From: Pelagibacteraceae bacterium AG-390-A02
GTDB taxonomy: Bacteria; Pseudomonadota; Alphaproteobacteria; Pelagibacterales; Pelagibacteraceae
Assembly (NCBI GenBank): GCA_003278165.1
Contig: QCGU01000008.1
Span: 1 to 42,723 of the forward strand
Direction: 5' to 3'
Length of the DNA: 42,723 bases
Shown here: in pieces, positions 28,200-37,620 of the stretch
How positions within the stretch are numbered: the first letter of the stretch is position 1
Layout: each line of letters starts with the position of its first letter
The notes under the pieces: model-generated
What the model saw: the letters and a program-made list of their open reading frames with translations, nothing else
The model's database searches: none
What the model was told of the DNA's origin: nothing
Program-made: the position numbers and the translations under genes

Positions 28200-28945
28200 T
28201 GTATATTCTTGGCGATATTGGTAATACAGAAACAAAATTATGCATTGTTTCTAAAAGCAATAAAATTTTAAAAAAAATTACTTTTTTATCAAAATCTATA
28301 ACCAACAAGCACCTTAATATTTTATTTAAAAAAAATAAAATTCAATTAAATAAAATTGAAAAAATATTATTTTGTAGTGTTGTTCCAAAAACATTTTCTA
28401 TAATTAATAAATTTTTATCGAATAAAATTAAACTAAAATGCTATGAGGTTAAAAAATTAAACTTAAAATCTCTTATAAAAATCAAAGTAGATTATAAACA
28501 GGTAGGCTCAGATAGAATTACTAATGCTATAAGTTTAATGAACAATAAAAATAATTTTATAATTTTAGATTTTGGTACAGCAACAACTTTCGATGTACTA
28601 ATTAGAAATACTTATTTTGGAGGAATTATTGCCCCAGGTGTGAGATTATCTCTTAATACCTTGTCTGATAAAGCAACTCTAATTCCAAAAATAGATTTAA
28701 AAAAGATTAATAAAGTCATTGGCAAAAATACAATCTCTGCTGTTAGATCAGGCTTTTTTTGGGGTTACGCTGGTTTAATTGACAATATTATTAATTTAAT
28801 TAAGAAGGAAACTGGAAAATCTTTTAAAGTAATTATTACTGGTGGATTTTCAGATTTATTTAAAAACTCAATAAAAACGAAAGCAAGTCACAACCAAGAT
28901 ATTACAATTAAAGGCTTAATAAAAATTTCAAAATTAATTCAATAA
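28199..28945 (+). CDS. coaX: Type III pantothenate kinase
   Basis: A 248-aa kinase for the first step of coenzyme A synthesis, pantothenate to 4'-phosphopantothenate. The N-terminal phosphate loop is GDIGNTETK (D6). QVGSDRITNAI and DFGTATTFDVL form the core ASKHA-fold motifs, and FGGIIAPGVRLSLNTLSDKA the substrate loop. Length is normal for CoaX. Its start shares the last base of the birA stop, and rnj follows 1 nt after its own stop. Confidence 0.93.
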   Translation: MYILGDIGNTETKLCIVSKSNKILKKITFLSKSITNKHLNILFKKNKIQLNKIEKILFCSVVPKTFSIINKFLSNKIKLKCYEVKKLNLKSLIKIKVDYKQVGSDRITNAISLMNNKNNFIILDFGTATTFDVLIRNTYFGGIIAPGVRLSLNTLSDKATLIPKIDLKKINKVIGKNTISAVRSGFFWGYAGLIDNIINLIKKETGKSFKVIITGGFSDLFKNSIKTKASHNQDITIKGLIKISKLIQ

Positions 28946-28946
28946 T

Positions 28947-30605
28947 ATGAAAGATGAACTATTATTTTGTCCCTTAGGTGGATCAGGTGAAATAGGAATG
29001 AACATGAATTTGTTCGGCTATGGACAACCTAGTGATCATAAATGGATTATGGTCGACATAGGGGTAACATTTGCAGATGATACTATTCCTGGTGTTGATT
29101 TAATTTATCCAGATCCTGGATTTATAGTAGAAAGAAAAGATAATTTACTAGGAATAGTTTTAACACATGCTCACGAGGATCACATTGGTGCAATTGCTCA
29201 TTTATGGCCAAAATTACAATGTAAAATTTTTGCAACACCATTCACAGCTGTATTAATTAGAGAAAAATTTAGAGAAAAGCAAATCGATATAACCAATGAT
29301 TTAAAGATTGTTGAGTTAAATGGAAAGGTTTACTTGGATCCGTTTGAAATAGAATATATTACTTTAACGCATTCCATATTAGAACCAAACGGACTTAGAA
29401 TAAAAACTCCAGCAGGAGTTATTTTGCATACTGGTGATTGGAAGGTAGATCCAAATCCTTTGATTGGAGACAATATAAACGAAAAAAGATTAAAGGAAAT
29501 TGGTGAAGAAGGTGTGCTAGCAATGATTTGTGACTCAACAAATGTTTTTAGCGCTGGTAGATCAGGTTCAGAATTAGATGTAAGAAAAAATATGTTAAAC
29601 CTTATGTCTCGATTAAAAAAAAGAATTATCATAACGTCTTTTGCCTCAAATGTAGCTAGAATGGAGACAGCTTTTTATTGTGCGGAACAAACTGGAAGAC
29701 AAATCTCTTTAGTTGGTAGATCAATGCATCGTATTTATAAAGCTGCACGTCAATGTGGATATTTAAAAAATACAATTGAGCCAATTGATCCAAGAGAAGC
29801 TAAAAATTTTTCAAGAGAAAAAATTGTGTATTTATGTACTGGAAGTCAAGGCGAACCAATGGGTGCAATGATGAGAATTTCTAGTTATGTTCATCCAGAT
29901 GTTTTTATTGAAAAAGGTGATGCAGTGATATTTTCATCAAAAATTATACCTGGTAATGAAAAAAAACTTTACAAATTACATAACCAACTCGTTAAAGATG
30001 GTATTGAAGTGATATCTGAAGAAACTGAATTCGTTCATGTTTCCGGTCATCCTAACAGAGAAGATTTAAAAGAAATGTACCAGTGGGTTAAACCAAAATG
30101 TGTGATACCTGTACATGGAGAACATAGACACATGATAGAACACATAAATTTTGCAAAAGAAATGCAAGTTCCATATCCTGTACAAGTAGAAAACGGTGAT
30201 ATAGTTAAGTTATATCCTGGTAATCAACCTGAAGTTTACGACAAAGCTCCAAGTGGAAGATTGTATTTAGATGGCAATGTAAGCGTTGATCCCGATTCAC
30301 AATCAATAAAAGATAGAAAAAATTTGAGTGCAAATGGTTATCTCGAAGTAACTTTAATGATAACACCTAAAGGGAATATTCATAACAATCCTGTGCTTTC
30401 TTTTCGTGGTTTACCAGTAGATGATAGAGACGATTTTGTTTATGGGCTAGAGGAAGAAATAGAAAAAACTTCTAGAACTTTTAAAAATGGAAGTAAGCAA
30501 CAAGAACATAATTTAATTGACGCATTGAAAATTGCCTGTAGAAAATTTTCCAAAGAAAGAACGGGAAAAAAACCTTTCACTAATATAAATTTAGTGAGAA
30601 TTTAA
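28947..30605 (+). CDS. rnj: Ribonuclease J
   Basis: A 552-aa metallo-beta-lactamase/beta-CASP RNase with endo- and 5'-3' exonuclease activity in RNA turnover and maturation. The zinc site motif THAHEDHIGA gives H74, H76, D78 and H79. ILHTGDWKVDPNPL supplies further ligands, and FVHVSGHPNREDLKEMYQWV plus VIPVHGEHRHM are beta-CASP motifs. The length fits the RNase J family. It begins 1 nt after coaX and shares 1 nt with the next start. Confidence 0.94.
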   Translation: MKDELLFCPLGGSGEIGMNMNLFGYGQPSDHKWIMVDIGVTFADDTIPGVDLIYPDPGFIVERKDNLLGIVLTHAHEDHIGAIAHLWPKLQCKIFATPFTAVLIREKFREKQIDITNDLKIVELNGKVYLDPFEIEYITLTHSILEPNGLRIKTPAGVILHTGDWKVDPNPLIGDNINEKRLKEIGEEGVLAMICDSTNVFSAGRSGSELDVRKNMLNLMSRLKKRIIITSFASNVARMETAFYCAEQTGRQISLVGRSMHRIYKAARQCGYLKNTIEPIDPREAKNFSREKIVYLCTGSQGEPMGAMMRISSYVHPDVFIEKGDAVIFSSKIIPGNEKKLYKLHNQLVKDGIEVISEETEFVHVSGHPNREDLKEMYQWVKPKCVIPVHGEHRHMIEHINFAKEMQVPYPVQVENGDIVKLYPGNQPEVYDKAPSGRLYLDGNVSVDPDSQSIKDRKNLSANGYLEVTLMITPKGNIHNNPVLSFRGLPVDDRDDFVYGLEEEIEKTSRTFKNGSKQQEHNLIDALKIACRKFSKERTGKKPFTNINLVRI

Positions 30606-30850
30606 TGAGTTTAACTGGTTTAGCAATTATCTATGTAATTATATGGTGGATAGTTTTCTTTGCAATACTTCCTATTGACGTAAATAGAGCAAAAACTGTA
30701 AAAATTGATGGTGAAGATCCAGGATCACCTGAAAACCCAAAAATGTTGAAAAAATTCTTATATTGTACTGGCATAACTACTATAATTTTTATCATTATTT
30801 ATTTACTAATAAAATTTGAATATTTAAATTTAAGAAATATGATTAGTTAA
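30605..30850 (+). CDS. DUF1467 family small membrane protein
   Basis: An 81-aa protein with two hydrophobic helices (about 5-24 and 55-72) joined by a polar loop. The loop has the DUF1467 pattern: LPIDVNRAKTV, then DGEDPGSPENPKMLKKF with PG and P spaced as in the family. The function is unknown; in alphaproteobacteria this family often lies between rnj and proS, as here. It overlaps the rnj stop by 1 nt and is 1 nt from proS. Confidence 0.82.
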   Translation: MSLTGLAIIYVIIWWIVFFAILPIDVNRAKTVKIDGEDPGSPENPKMLKKFLYCTGITTIIFIIIYLLIKFEYLNLRNMIS

Positions 30851-30851
30851 G

Positions 30852-32186
30852 ATGCTTTTATCAAATTCATTTATTCCAATATTAAAAAATAATCCTTCTG
30901 AGGCAAAAATTAAATCTCATCGATTAATGTTGAGAGTTGGTATGATCAAGCAAGCCTCTGCAGGAATATACTCATGGTTACCTTTAGGATTTAAGGTAAT
31001 GAAAAAAATAGAACAAATTGTTAGAGAAGAGCAAAATAAAATTGGAGCTCAAGAAATATTAATGCCAACAATTCAATCCAGTGAGATATGGAAAGAAAGT
31101 GGTCGATATGATGATTATGGTGAAGAAATGCTCAGAATAACTGATCGTCAAAATAGAGAAATGCTTTACGGACCTACTAATGAAGAGCAAGTAACAGAAA
31201 TTTTTAGATCCTCAATTAAATCATATAAATCATTACCTCAACTTTTGTATCACATACAATGGAAATTTAGAGACGAAATAAGACCTAGATTTGGAATAAT
31301 GAGGGGAAGAGAGTTTTACATGAAAGATGCCTATTCATTTGATGTATCAGATGAAGAAGCATTTTTTTCTTATAATAAATTTTTTCTTTCATATTTAAAA
31401 ACTTTTAAAAGATTAGATCTAACTGCAATACCGATGGCTGCTGACACAGGTCCAATTGGAGGAAATTTATCTCATGAATTTATTATTCTAGCAGATACAG
31501 GGGAAAGTAAAATTTTTACAGACAAAAGAATTTTTGACTTGAACAGTGATGATACTCAATTAGAAAAATCCTCTTTAGAGGAAATGAGAAAAAAATATGA
31601 GCAATTTTATGCTGTGACTGATGAAAAGTTTAACAAAGATGAATTTGAAAAAATAGTTTCTAAAGAAAATAAATTAATAACAAAAGGTATTGAGGTAGGT
31701 CATATATTTTATTTTGGAGATAAATATTCAAAACCCATGAATGCATCAGTAGATTTACCTGGTGGAAAAAAAGATTTTGTCAAAATGGGTTCTTATGGAA
31801 TTGGTGTATCAAGGCTTGTAGGAGCCATAATAGAAGCAAAATATGATGAAAAAAATGAAATCATGAAATGGCCATTGTCTGTTGCTCCATATGATATTGC
31901 TTTAATACCGATGATTAATAAAAATGATAATTCACCGCTAGATAAGGCCAATAGTATTAACAGTGAATTATTAAAAAATAATATTGATGCTATTGTTGAT
32001 GATACTGATGAAAATTTTTCATCGAAAATCAAAAAAATGAATTTGATTGGGGCTCCATACCAAATTATCATTGGTAAGAAGAGTGAGGGTGATTTACTAG
32101 AGTTTAAAGAAACAGGTGGTGAAACTCAAAACTTGCCTTTAAACAAAATTATAGAAATTATAAATAAACAAAAAAATTCAATTTGA
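30852..32186 (+). CDS. proS: Prolyl-tRNA synthetase
   Basis: A 444-aa class II aminoacyl-tRNA synthetase that charges tRNA-Pro. Motif 1 lies near SAGIYSWLPLGFKVMKKIEQ, motif 2 is FRDEIRPRFGIMRGREFYMK, and motif 3 is KMGSYGIGVSRLVGAIIE. The C-terminal anticodon-binding (HGTP) domain follows. There is no editing insertion domain, so it is about 130 residues shorter than E. coli ProS, which is the usual alphaproteobacterial form. The stop overlaps the next gene's TTG start (TTGA). Confidence 0.95.
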   Translation: MLLSNSFIPILKNNPSEAKIKSHRLMLRVGMIKQASAGIYSWLPLGFKVMKKIEQIVREEQNKIGAQEILMPTIQSSEIWKESGRYDDYGEEMLRITDRQNREMLYGPTNEEQVTEIFRSSIKSYKSLPQLLYHIQWKFRDEIRPRFGIMRGREFYMKDAYSFDVSDEEAFFSYNKFFLSYLKTFKRLDLTAIPMAADTGPIGGNLSHEFIILADTGESKIFTDKRIFDLNSDDTQLEKSSLEEMRKKYEQFYAVTDEKFNKDEFEKIVSKENKLITKGIEVGHIFYFGDKYSKPMNASVDLPGGKKDFVKMGSYGIGVSRLVGAIIEAKYDEKNEIMKWPLSVAPYDIALIPMINKNDNSPLDKANSINSELLKNNIDAIVDDTDENFSSKIKKMNLIGAPYQIIIGKKSEGDLLEFKETGGETQNLPLNKIIEIINKQKNSI

Positions 32187-33412
32187 TTTCTACTTTAGAA
32201 AAAGAAATTACTTTTAGATTTTTAAAAGCTAGAAAAAAAGATGGCTTTTTAAATGTCATTTCAATATTTTCCTTCATTGGTATAAGTTTAGGTGTTGCTG
32301 TTCTAATTGTTGTAATGTCAGTAATGAACGGTTTTAGAACCGAGTTAATCAATAAAATTGTAGGATTTAATTCTCACGTAACTGTAAAACCTTATTCAAG
32401 TTCAATAGACGAAGGTAAAATAAATAATAAGCTAAACTTAATTTCTAAGAATATTATTTTTAGTAATTCGGGAGAGGCAATTATTCTTAAAAATAATAAT
32501 ACTAAAGGAATAGTGTTACGTGGCTATAAACGTAATGATCTTTTAAACTTAGAAGTATTAACAAATGAGAAATTTAAAGGTGAATTAAATCAATTTGATA
32601 AAAGTTCCATATCAATCGGAAGTGAAATAAGTTTTTCTCTAGATCTTGAAATAGGAGATGAATTGACTTTAATGTCACCATCTGGTGTTCAAACAATAAT
32701 TGGCAGTATGCCAAAACAAAAAACTTTTGTAGTAAATTCAATTTTTAATAGTGGTTTAGCAGAATTTGATAACAATATTGCATTTATTGAACTAAATACA
32801 TTAGAGGAGTTTTTTGGATATAACCCTGAAGAAAGAAATCTAGAGATATATCTAAAAAACCCAAACAATATTGAATCACAAAAATTAATTGTAAAACAAG
32901 TTTTTGATGAAGAGTTTGTTTTTAGTTGGGCAGATATGAATAGTTCATTATTTTCAGCTCTTAAAGTTGAACGGAATGTAATGTTTATAATTTTGTCGTT
33001 AATAATAATTGTTGCTGCATTTAATATAATTTCTGGATTAACTATTTTAGTAAAAAACAAAACAAGGGATATTGCTATCTTAAAATCAATTGGAGTATTA
33101 AATAAATCAATAATTAAAATATTTTTTTTAGTTGGAGTAATAATAGGTACTTCCGCAACAATTTTTGGTATTTTTTTAGGTGTAACTTTCTCAATATATA
33201 TTGAGAATTTTAGAGAATTTTTAAGCTCAATTTTCAATATAAGTTTATTTCCAGAGGAAATATATTTTTTAAGCAAAATGCCTTCTGAAATTAATCCAAC
33301 ATCAATAATTTTAGTCTCAGTTTGCTCTATAATTATAACTATTTTAGTTTCAATTTTTCCAGCATTTAAGGCAGCTAAGTTAGATCCAATTAAATCGTTA
33401 AAATATGAGTAA
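32183..33412 (+). CDS. lolC: Lipoprotein-releasing ABC transporter permease (LolC/E type)
   Basis: A 409-aa permease that extracts lipoproteins from the inner membrane for delivery to the outer membrane. The N-terminal FRFLKARKKDGFLNVISIFS and the VMSVMNGFRTELINKI motif after helix 1 are characteristic. A large periplasmic domain (about 50-265) is followed by three C-terminal FtsX-type helices, ending PAFKAAKLDPIKSLKYE. The start is TTG at 32183, because no ATG occurs before the conserved first helix. A single LolC/E protein, probably working as a homodimer, is usual in this class. It overlaps lolD by 8 nt. Confidence 0.92.
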   Translation: MISTLEKEITFRFLKARKKDGFLNVISIFSFIGISLGVAVLIVVMSVMNGFRTELINKIVGFNSHVTVKPYSSSIDEGKINNKLNLISKNIIFSNSGEAIILKNNNTKGIVLRGYKRNDLLNLEVLTNEKFKGELNQFDKSSISIGSEISFSLDLEIGDELTLMSPSGVQTIIGSMPKQKTFVVNSIFNSGLAEFDNNIAFIELNTLEEFFGYNPEERNLEIYLKNPNNIESQKLIVKQVFDEEFVFSWADMNSSLFSALKVERNVMFIILSLIIIVAAFNIISGLTILVKNKTRDIAILKSIGVLNKSIIKIFFLVGVIIGTSATIFGIFLGVTFSIYIENFREFLSSIFNISLFPEEIYFLSKMPSEINPTSIILVSVCSIIITILVSIFPAFKAAKLDPIKSLKYE

Positions 33413-34082
33413 GTATTTAGAATTAAAAAATATATCTAAAAGTTTTGAAACTGAAAAAAAGATTAAAGTTTTAAAAGGATTGTCACAAAACTTTGAAAAA
33501 GGTAAAATTTATTCACTCATGGGCCCATCTGGCTCAGGTAAATCAACTTTGTTAAATTTAATTTCTTTAATAGACAGACCTTCATCAGGTCAAATTATGT
33601 TTAATCAAAATCAAATTGATTTTAATGATACAGAAGAAAATGATATTTTTAGATCAAAAAAAATTGGTATTGTTTATCAACAAAACAACCTTCTTCCAGA
33701 TTTTACTGCCATGGAAAATATTTATTTAGCATCACTTGCAAACAATAATGACAAAGAATTAGCAAATACAAAGGCTAAAAAATTATTAAAAAAAATTGGT
33801 CTTTCCAATAGATCAAATCACTTTCCTTCTCAACTTTCAGGAGGAGAGGCTCAAAGAGTAGCTATAGCAAGAGCTATAGTTAATGATCCTGAAATAATCT
33901 TAGCGGATGAACCAACAGGTAGTTTAGATATGAATACAGCAAAAGGAGTATTTAAACTTTTATATAATCAAAAAAAATCAGATAGATTAATTATATTTGC
34001 AACTCACAATAGATTTTTTGCTAATAAGGCAGATTGCCTATTGGAGATGGGGGATGGTATTATAAAATCATCTAATGTCTGA
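33405..34082 (+). CDS. lolD: Lipoprotein-releasing ABC transporter ATPase
   Basis: A 225-aa ABC ATPase that powers the adjacent permease. Walker A GPSGSGKST is at 40-48, the Q-loop is IVYQQNNLLP, the signature is LSGGEAQRVAIARA and Walker B is IILADEPTGSLD; the H-loop histidine is in FATHNRF. These match the MacB/LolD subgroup. It overlaps lolC and dnaE by 8 nt each. Confidence 0.94.
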   Translation: MSKYLELKNISKSFETEKKIKVLKGLSQNFEKGKIYSLMGPSGSGKSTLLNLISLIDRPSSGQIMFNQNQIDFNDTEENDIFRSKKIGIVYQQNNLLPDFTAMENIYLASLANNNDKELANTKAKKLLKKIGLSNRSNHFPSQLSGGEAQRVAIARAIVNDPEIILADEPTGSLDMNTAKGVFKLLYNQKKSDRLIIFATHNRFFANKADCLLEMGDGIIKSSNV

Positions 34083-37000
34083 GTCATTAAATCAAAATTT
34101 TAATCATCTAAAAGTCCATACACAATATTCTATATGCGAGGGTGCTGCTAAGATTGATGACTTACAAGAATATTGTAAATCAAATAAAATTAAATCTTTA
34201 GGAATAAGTGACACTTCAAATTTATGTGGGGCTTTAGAATTTGCAGAAAAAATTTCTAAATCTGGAACACAGCCAATTATAGGCACTCAAATAAATTTTA
34301 AACTAAATGATACAAGTGGTTTGTTACCTTTATTTGCTTTAAATGAAGAAGGTTACAAAAACATTATTAAATTATCTTCTAATTCATATTTAGAAAACGA
34401 TGAATTGAGTGATCCACATGTAAATTTTGATGAATTATTAAAAAGTTCTGATGGTGTTTCAGTTTTTTCAGGTACTGTTTTAGGTTTTTTTGGAAAGTTA
34501 TTCGATAAAGGAAAATTTACAGAAATAAATGAAATTTACTCAAAAATTAAAGATGTTTTTGGAAATAGGTTTTATTTAGAAATTCAACGTCACAACGACA
34601 AAAATGAAAATGGGTTTGAAAAATTTAATCTAAAACAATCTGTAGAACTAGAAATACCAATAATTGCTACTAATGAAGTTTTTTATTTATCCAAAGATAT
34701 GCATGAAGCGCATGATGCCTTGATTTGTATTGGTAATAAAACATATATTAACGAAAAAAATAGATTAAAATTAAGCGATCATCATTATTTAAAAACTAAC
34801 TCAGAAATGACTGAGTTATTTGCTGATATTCCTGAAGCTTTAGAAAATAATTACAACTTTCCTTTAAGATGTAATTTTAGACCACTATTCTCTAATCCTA
34901 TATTGCCAAACATTAGTACTGATAAAGATGGTAATGCAGATGATCTTTTAACCAAATATTCTTTAGAAGGACTTAGAGATAAATTTTTAAAAGTTTTTAA
35001 TCTTAAAGATGGTGAGCTTAATAATGATAAAAATTTTATTCTTTATAAAGAAAGATTAGATCACGAGCTTTCAATTATTATTAAAATGAAATATTCGAGT
35101 TACTTTTTAATTGTATCTGATTATATAAAATGGGCTAAAAAAAATGACATACCAGTCGGTCCAGGAAGAGGATCAGGTGCTGGTTCATTAGTTGCTTGGT
35201 GTCTTTCAATTACAGATGTTGATCCGATTAAATTTAATTTAATATTTGAAAGATTTTTAAATCCAGATCGAATTTCGATGCCTGATTTTGACATTGATTT
35301 TTGTGAGGATAAGAGAGACCTTGTTTTTGAATACTTAACTAAAAAATATAAAGATAGTGTTGCTCATATAATTACCTTTGGCAAACTTAAAGCAAGAATG
35401 GTGATCAGAGATGTTGGTAGAGTTATGGGATTACCTTATGGGTTTATAGACAGTATATCAAAAATGATACCTTTTGATCCTTCAAGACCTCAAAATTTAA
35501 CCCAATGTATAGCTGGAGAGCCAAGATTACAAAATCTTATTAAGGAAGATCCGAGAGTTAAAAAATTAATAGGGTTATCATTGAAATTAGAAGGTCTTAA
35601 TAGAAATGTTGCTACTCATGCAGCAGGAGTTGTGATTGCTGATAAAAAATTAACTGAAGTAGTGCCTTTATATAAAGATACTTCTGCAGATTTACTTTTA
35701 CCCTCAACACAATTTGATATGTATTCTGCTGAAAATGCTGGTTTAATTAAATTTGATTTTTTAGGGCTAAAGACACTAACAGTAATAAATAACACTCAAA
35801 AATTAGTTAGAAAAAAAAATAAAAAATTTAACATAGAAGAAATAAATTATGATGATCAAAAAGTCTTTGATCTTTTATCATCTGGTAAAACCGTAGGATT
35901 GTTTCAGATTGAAAGTACCGGAATGAGAGAAGCTTTACTTCATATGAAACCAAATCATATTGAGGATATTATTGCACTAGTTGCATTATATAGACCAGGT
36001 CCCATGAGCAACATATCAACCTACAACGACTGTAAACATGGAAAGCAACAACCAGATTATTTACATCCATTATTGGAAGATATTTTAAAACCTACTTATG
36101 GAGTAATTATTTACCAAGAACAAGTAATGCAGATTGCTCAAAAATTATCTGGATTTACTGCAGGACAAGCTGATCTTTTAAGAAGAGCAATGGGTAAAAA
36201 GAAGAGAGCAGAGTTAGAGAAACAAAAACAAGGATTTATTGCTGGAGCAGTTAAAAATGGAATAGCTAAAGATGTTGCAGCTGGCATTTTTTTAAAAATT
36301 GAACCTTTTGCAGAATATGGTTTTAACAAAAGTCACGCTGCCGCTTATGCAATAATTTCCTATCAGACAGCATATTTAAAAACTTATTATCCCAAAGAAT
36401 TCATTGCCGCATCAATGACGATGGATATTTCTAATCAAAATAAATTAAGTGAATTTTATGAGGAATTAAAAAGACTTAATGTTGAAACAATTAGACCTGA
36501 CATAAATGAATGTTTTGCAGACTTTAGAACTGTTGATGGAAAATTTTATTATGCATTAGGTGGAATTAAAGCTGTAGGTTATGAAGCAATTTCAAATATT
36601 GTTAAAGAGAGAGACTTAAATGGAAAATTTCAGTCTTTTAATGACTTTATAAATAGAGTTAATCCTAAAGATATAAATAAATTACAATTAGAAGGATTAG
36701 TAAAAGCAGGTGCATTTGATAATTTAAATTCAAATAGACAAGCAATCTTTAACTCAATACCTAATTTAATTTTAAAAAATAAAAATATTTCTGAAAATAA
36801 GCTAGCCAATCAAATAGATTTATTTTCTGAAAATAATGAAGTAGAGCAGGATATTTTAAGCAAAATAAAAGATTGGAAATTTGAAGAGAGATTATCAAAA
36901 GAATTTGAGTCGGTTGGATTTTTTATATCTGATCACCCGTTAAATCAATTTACAGAAATTTTTGAAGACTATAAAATTAATGATTATGCAAAATTCATAT

Positions 37001-37491
37001 CAGATGATAATTCAGAAAATGTTAATATAGCTGCAACATTACTTAAAGTTCAAGAGAGAAAAACTGCCAAAGGAAATGCGTATGCTGTTTTAAAGTTAAC
37101 AGATTTAAATAGTGTATTTGAAATATTTATTTTTTCAGACTTGTTGGAATTACATAGAGAAATTTTGAAAGAAGGTAATTCGTTAATTTTAACCTTGGTT
37201 AAGAATATTTCTAACGATGAAAACCGTTTTAAAAGAATCAATGTTCAAAAAATAGCTTCTTTAAAAGATTTATTTAATAGTACAATTAATGAAGTATCAT
37301 TTAATGTTAAGACAATGGAACAAATTCAAAAGATATCAAAATTTTTAAATCAAGACGGAAAAACCAAAGTAAAATTCAATATTTCAATAAAAGATCAAAT
37401 TTTAAATTTTCAATTAAAAAAACCAATGAATCTTGATAGAAAATCTTTAAATCTTTTAAGAAAACAGCAAATTCAAGCAGAAATTAGTTAA
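34075..37491 (+). CDS. dnaE: DNA polymerase III subunit alpha
   Basis: An 1138-aa replicative DNA polymerase catalytic subunit. An N-terminal PHP domain begins HLKVHTQYSICEGA. The palm carries the catalytic acidic residues D404 and D406 (PDFDIDF) and D561 (KFDFLGLKTLT). VGPGRGSGAGSLVAW and YRPGPMSNI are strong family motifs. A helix-hairpin-helix and an OB fold region follow (AYAVLKLTDLNSVFEIFIF). Length is typical of DnaE1. It ends the 22-gene chain that begins with nuoA; a 129-nt gap then precedes rpsB. Confidence 0.96.
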   Translation: MSESLNQNFNHLKVHTQYSICEGAAKIDDLQEYCKSNKIKSLGISDTSNLCGALEFAEKISKSGTQPIIGTQINFKLNDTSGLLPLFALNEEGYKNIIKLSSNSYLENDELSDPHVNFDELLKSSDGVSVFSGTVLGFFGKLFDKGKFTEINEIYSKIKDVFGNRFYLEIQRHNDKNENGFEKFNLKQSVELEIPIIATNEVFYLSKDMHEAHDALICIGNKTYINEKNRLKLSDHHYLKTNSEMTELFADIPEALENNYNFPLRCNFRPLFSNPILPNISTDKDGNADDLLTKYSLEGLRDKFLKVFNLKDGELNNDKNFILYKERLDHELSIIIKMKYSSYFLIVSDYIKWAKKNDIPVGPGRGSGAGSLVAWCLSITDVDPIKFNLIFERFLNPDRISMPDFDIDFCEDKRDLVFEYLTKKYKDSVAHIITFGKLKARMVIRDVGRVMGLPYGFIDSISKMIPFDPSRPQNLTQCIAGEPRLQNLIKEDPRVKKLIGLSLKLEGLNRNVATHAAGVVIADKKLTEVVPLYKDTSADLLLPSTQFDMYSAENAGLIKFDFLGLKTLTVINNTQKLVRKKNKKFNIEEINYDDQKVFDLLSSGKTVGLFQIESTGMREALLHMKPNHIEDIIALVALYRPGPMSNISTYNDCKHGKQQPDYLHPLLEDILKPTYGVIIYQEQVMQIAQKLSGFTAGQADLLRRAMGKKKRAELEKQKQGFIAGAVKNGIAKDVAAGIFLKIEPFAEYGFNKSHAAAYAIISYQTAYLKTYYPKEFIAASMTMDISNQNKLSEFYEELKRLNVETIRPDINECFADFRTVDGKFYYALGGIKAVGYEAISNIVKERDLNGKFQSFNDFINRVNPKDINKLQLEGLVKAGAFDNLNSNRQAIFNSIPNLILKNKNISENKLANQIDLFSENNEVEQDILSKIKDWKFEERLSKEFESVGFFISDHPLNQFTEIFEDYKINDYAKFISDDNSENVNIAATLLKVQERKTAKGNAYAVLKLTDLNSVFEIFIFSDLLELHREILKEGNSLILTLVKNISNDENRFKRINVQKIASLKDLFNSTINEVSFNVKTMEQIQKISKFLNQDGKTKVKFNISIKDQILNFQLKKPMNLDRKSLNLLRKQQIQAEIS

Positions 37492-37498
37492 ATAAAAC

Positions 37499-37527
37499 TT
37501 GTCAATTTTAACAAATATTTGTAAATA
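37499..37527 (+). promoter_or_regulatory. Probable sigma-70 promoter for rpsB
   Basis: TTGTCA (37499-37504, 5 of 6 to TTGACA) is followed after 17 nt by TAAATA (37522-37527, a weak -10 match). The spacer contains a perfect 12-bp palindrome, ACAAATATTTGT (37511-37522), which could be an operator or chance. Transcription would start near 37534 and give a leader of about 87 nt, just covering the structured element before rpsB. Confidence 0.4.
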
Positions 37528-37549
37528 ACCATTAAATTAAATTAATACG

Positions 37550-37620
37550 CACACAGTTGTTGGTTTTATACCTCCGGTCCTTAATTGGAAATTACTGTGG
37601 TGGCATAACCGGGAATAAAT
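37550..37620 (+). promoter_or_regulatory. Structured 5' leader of rpsB, possible pseudoknot
   Basis: Two 5-6 bp helices are interleaved. CACAGT (37552-37557) pairs with ACTGTG (37594-37599), and CCGGT (37574-37578) pairs with ACCGG (37608-37612, extendable by one T-G pair). The order A-B-A'-B' makes an H-type pseudoknot. A small hairpin, TAATT-GGA-AATTA (37582-37594), sits between and shares one base with A'. The last strand ends 8 nt before the ATG, where a ribosome would bind, so folding could block initiation. The segment is clearly richer in G and C than its surroundings. By analogy with other ribosomal protein leaders, S2 is the likely ligand (inference). Confidence 0.6.

Noticed and set aside
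32689-33276. 195-codon minus-strand ORF opposite lolC
   Set aside because: Although long, it is the antisense of a well-conserved permease; its Ile/Asn/Lys composition reflects the AT-rich complement and shows no motif.
37511-37522. Perfect palindrome ACAAATATTTGT as a dnaE terminator
   Set aside because: It has no loop and no following T run, so it is not a convincing intrinsic terminator; an operator role is possible but unsupported.
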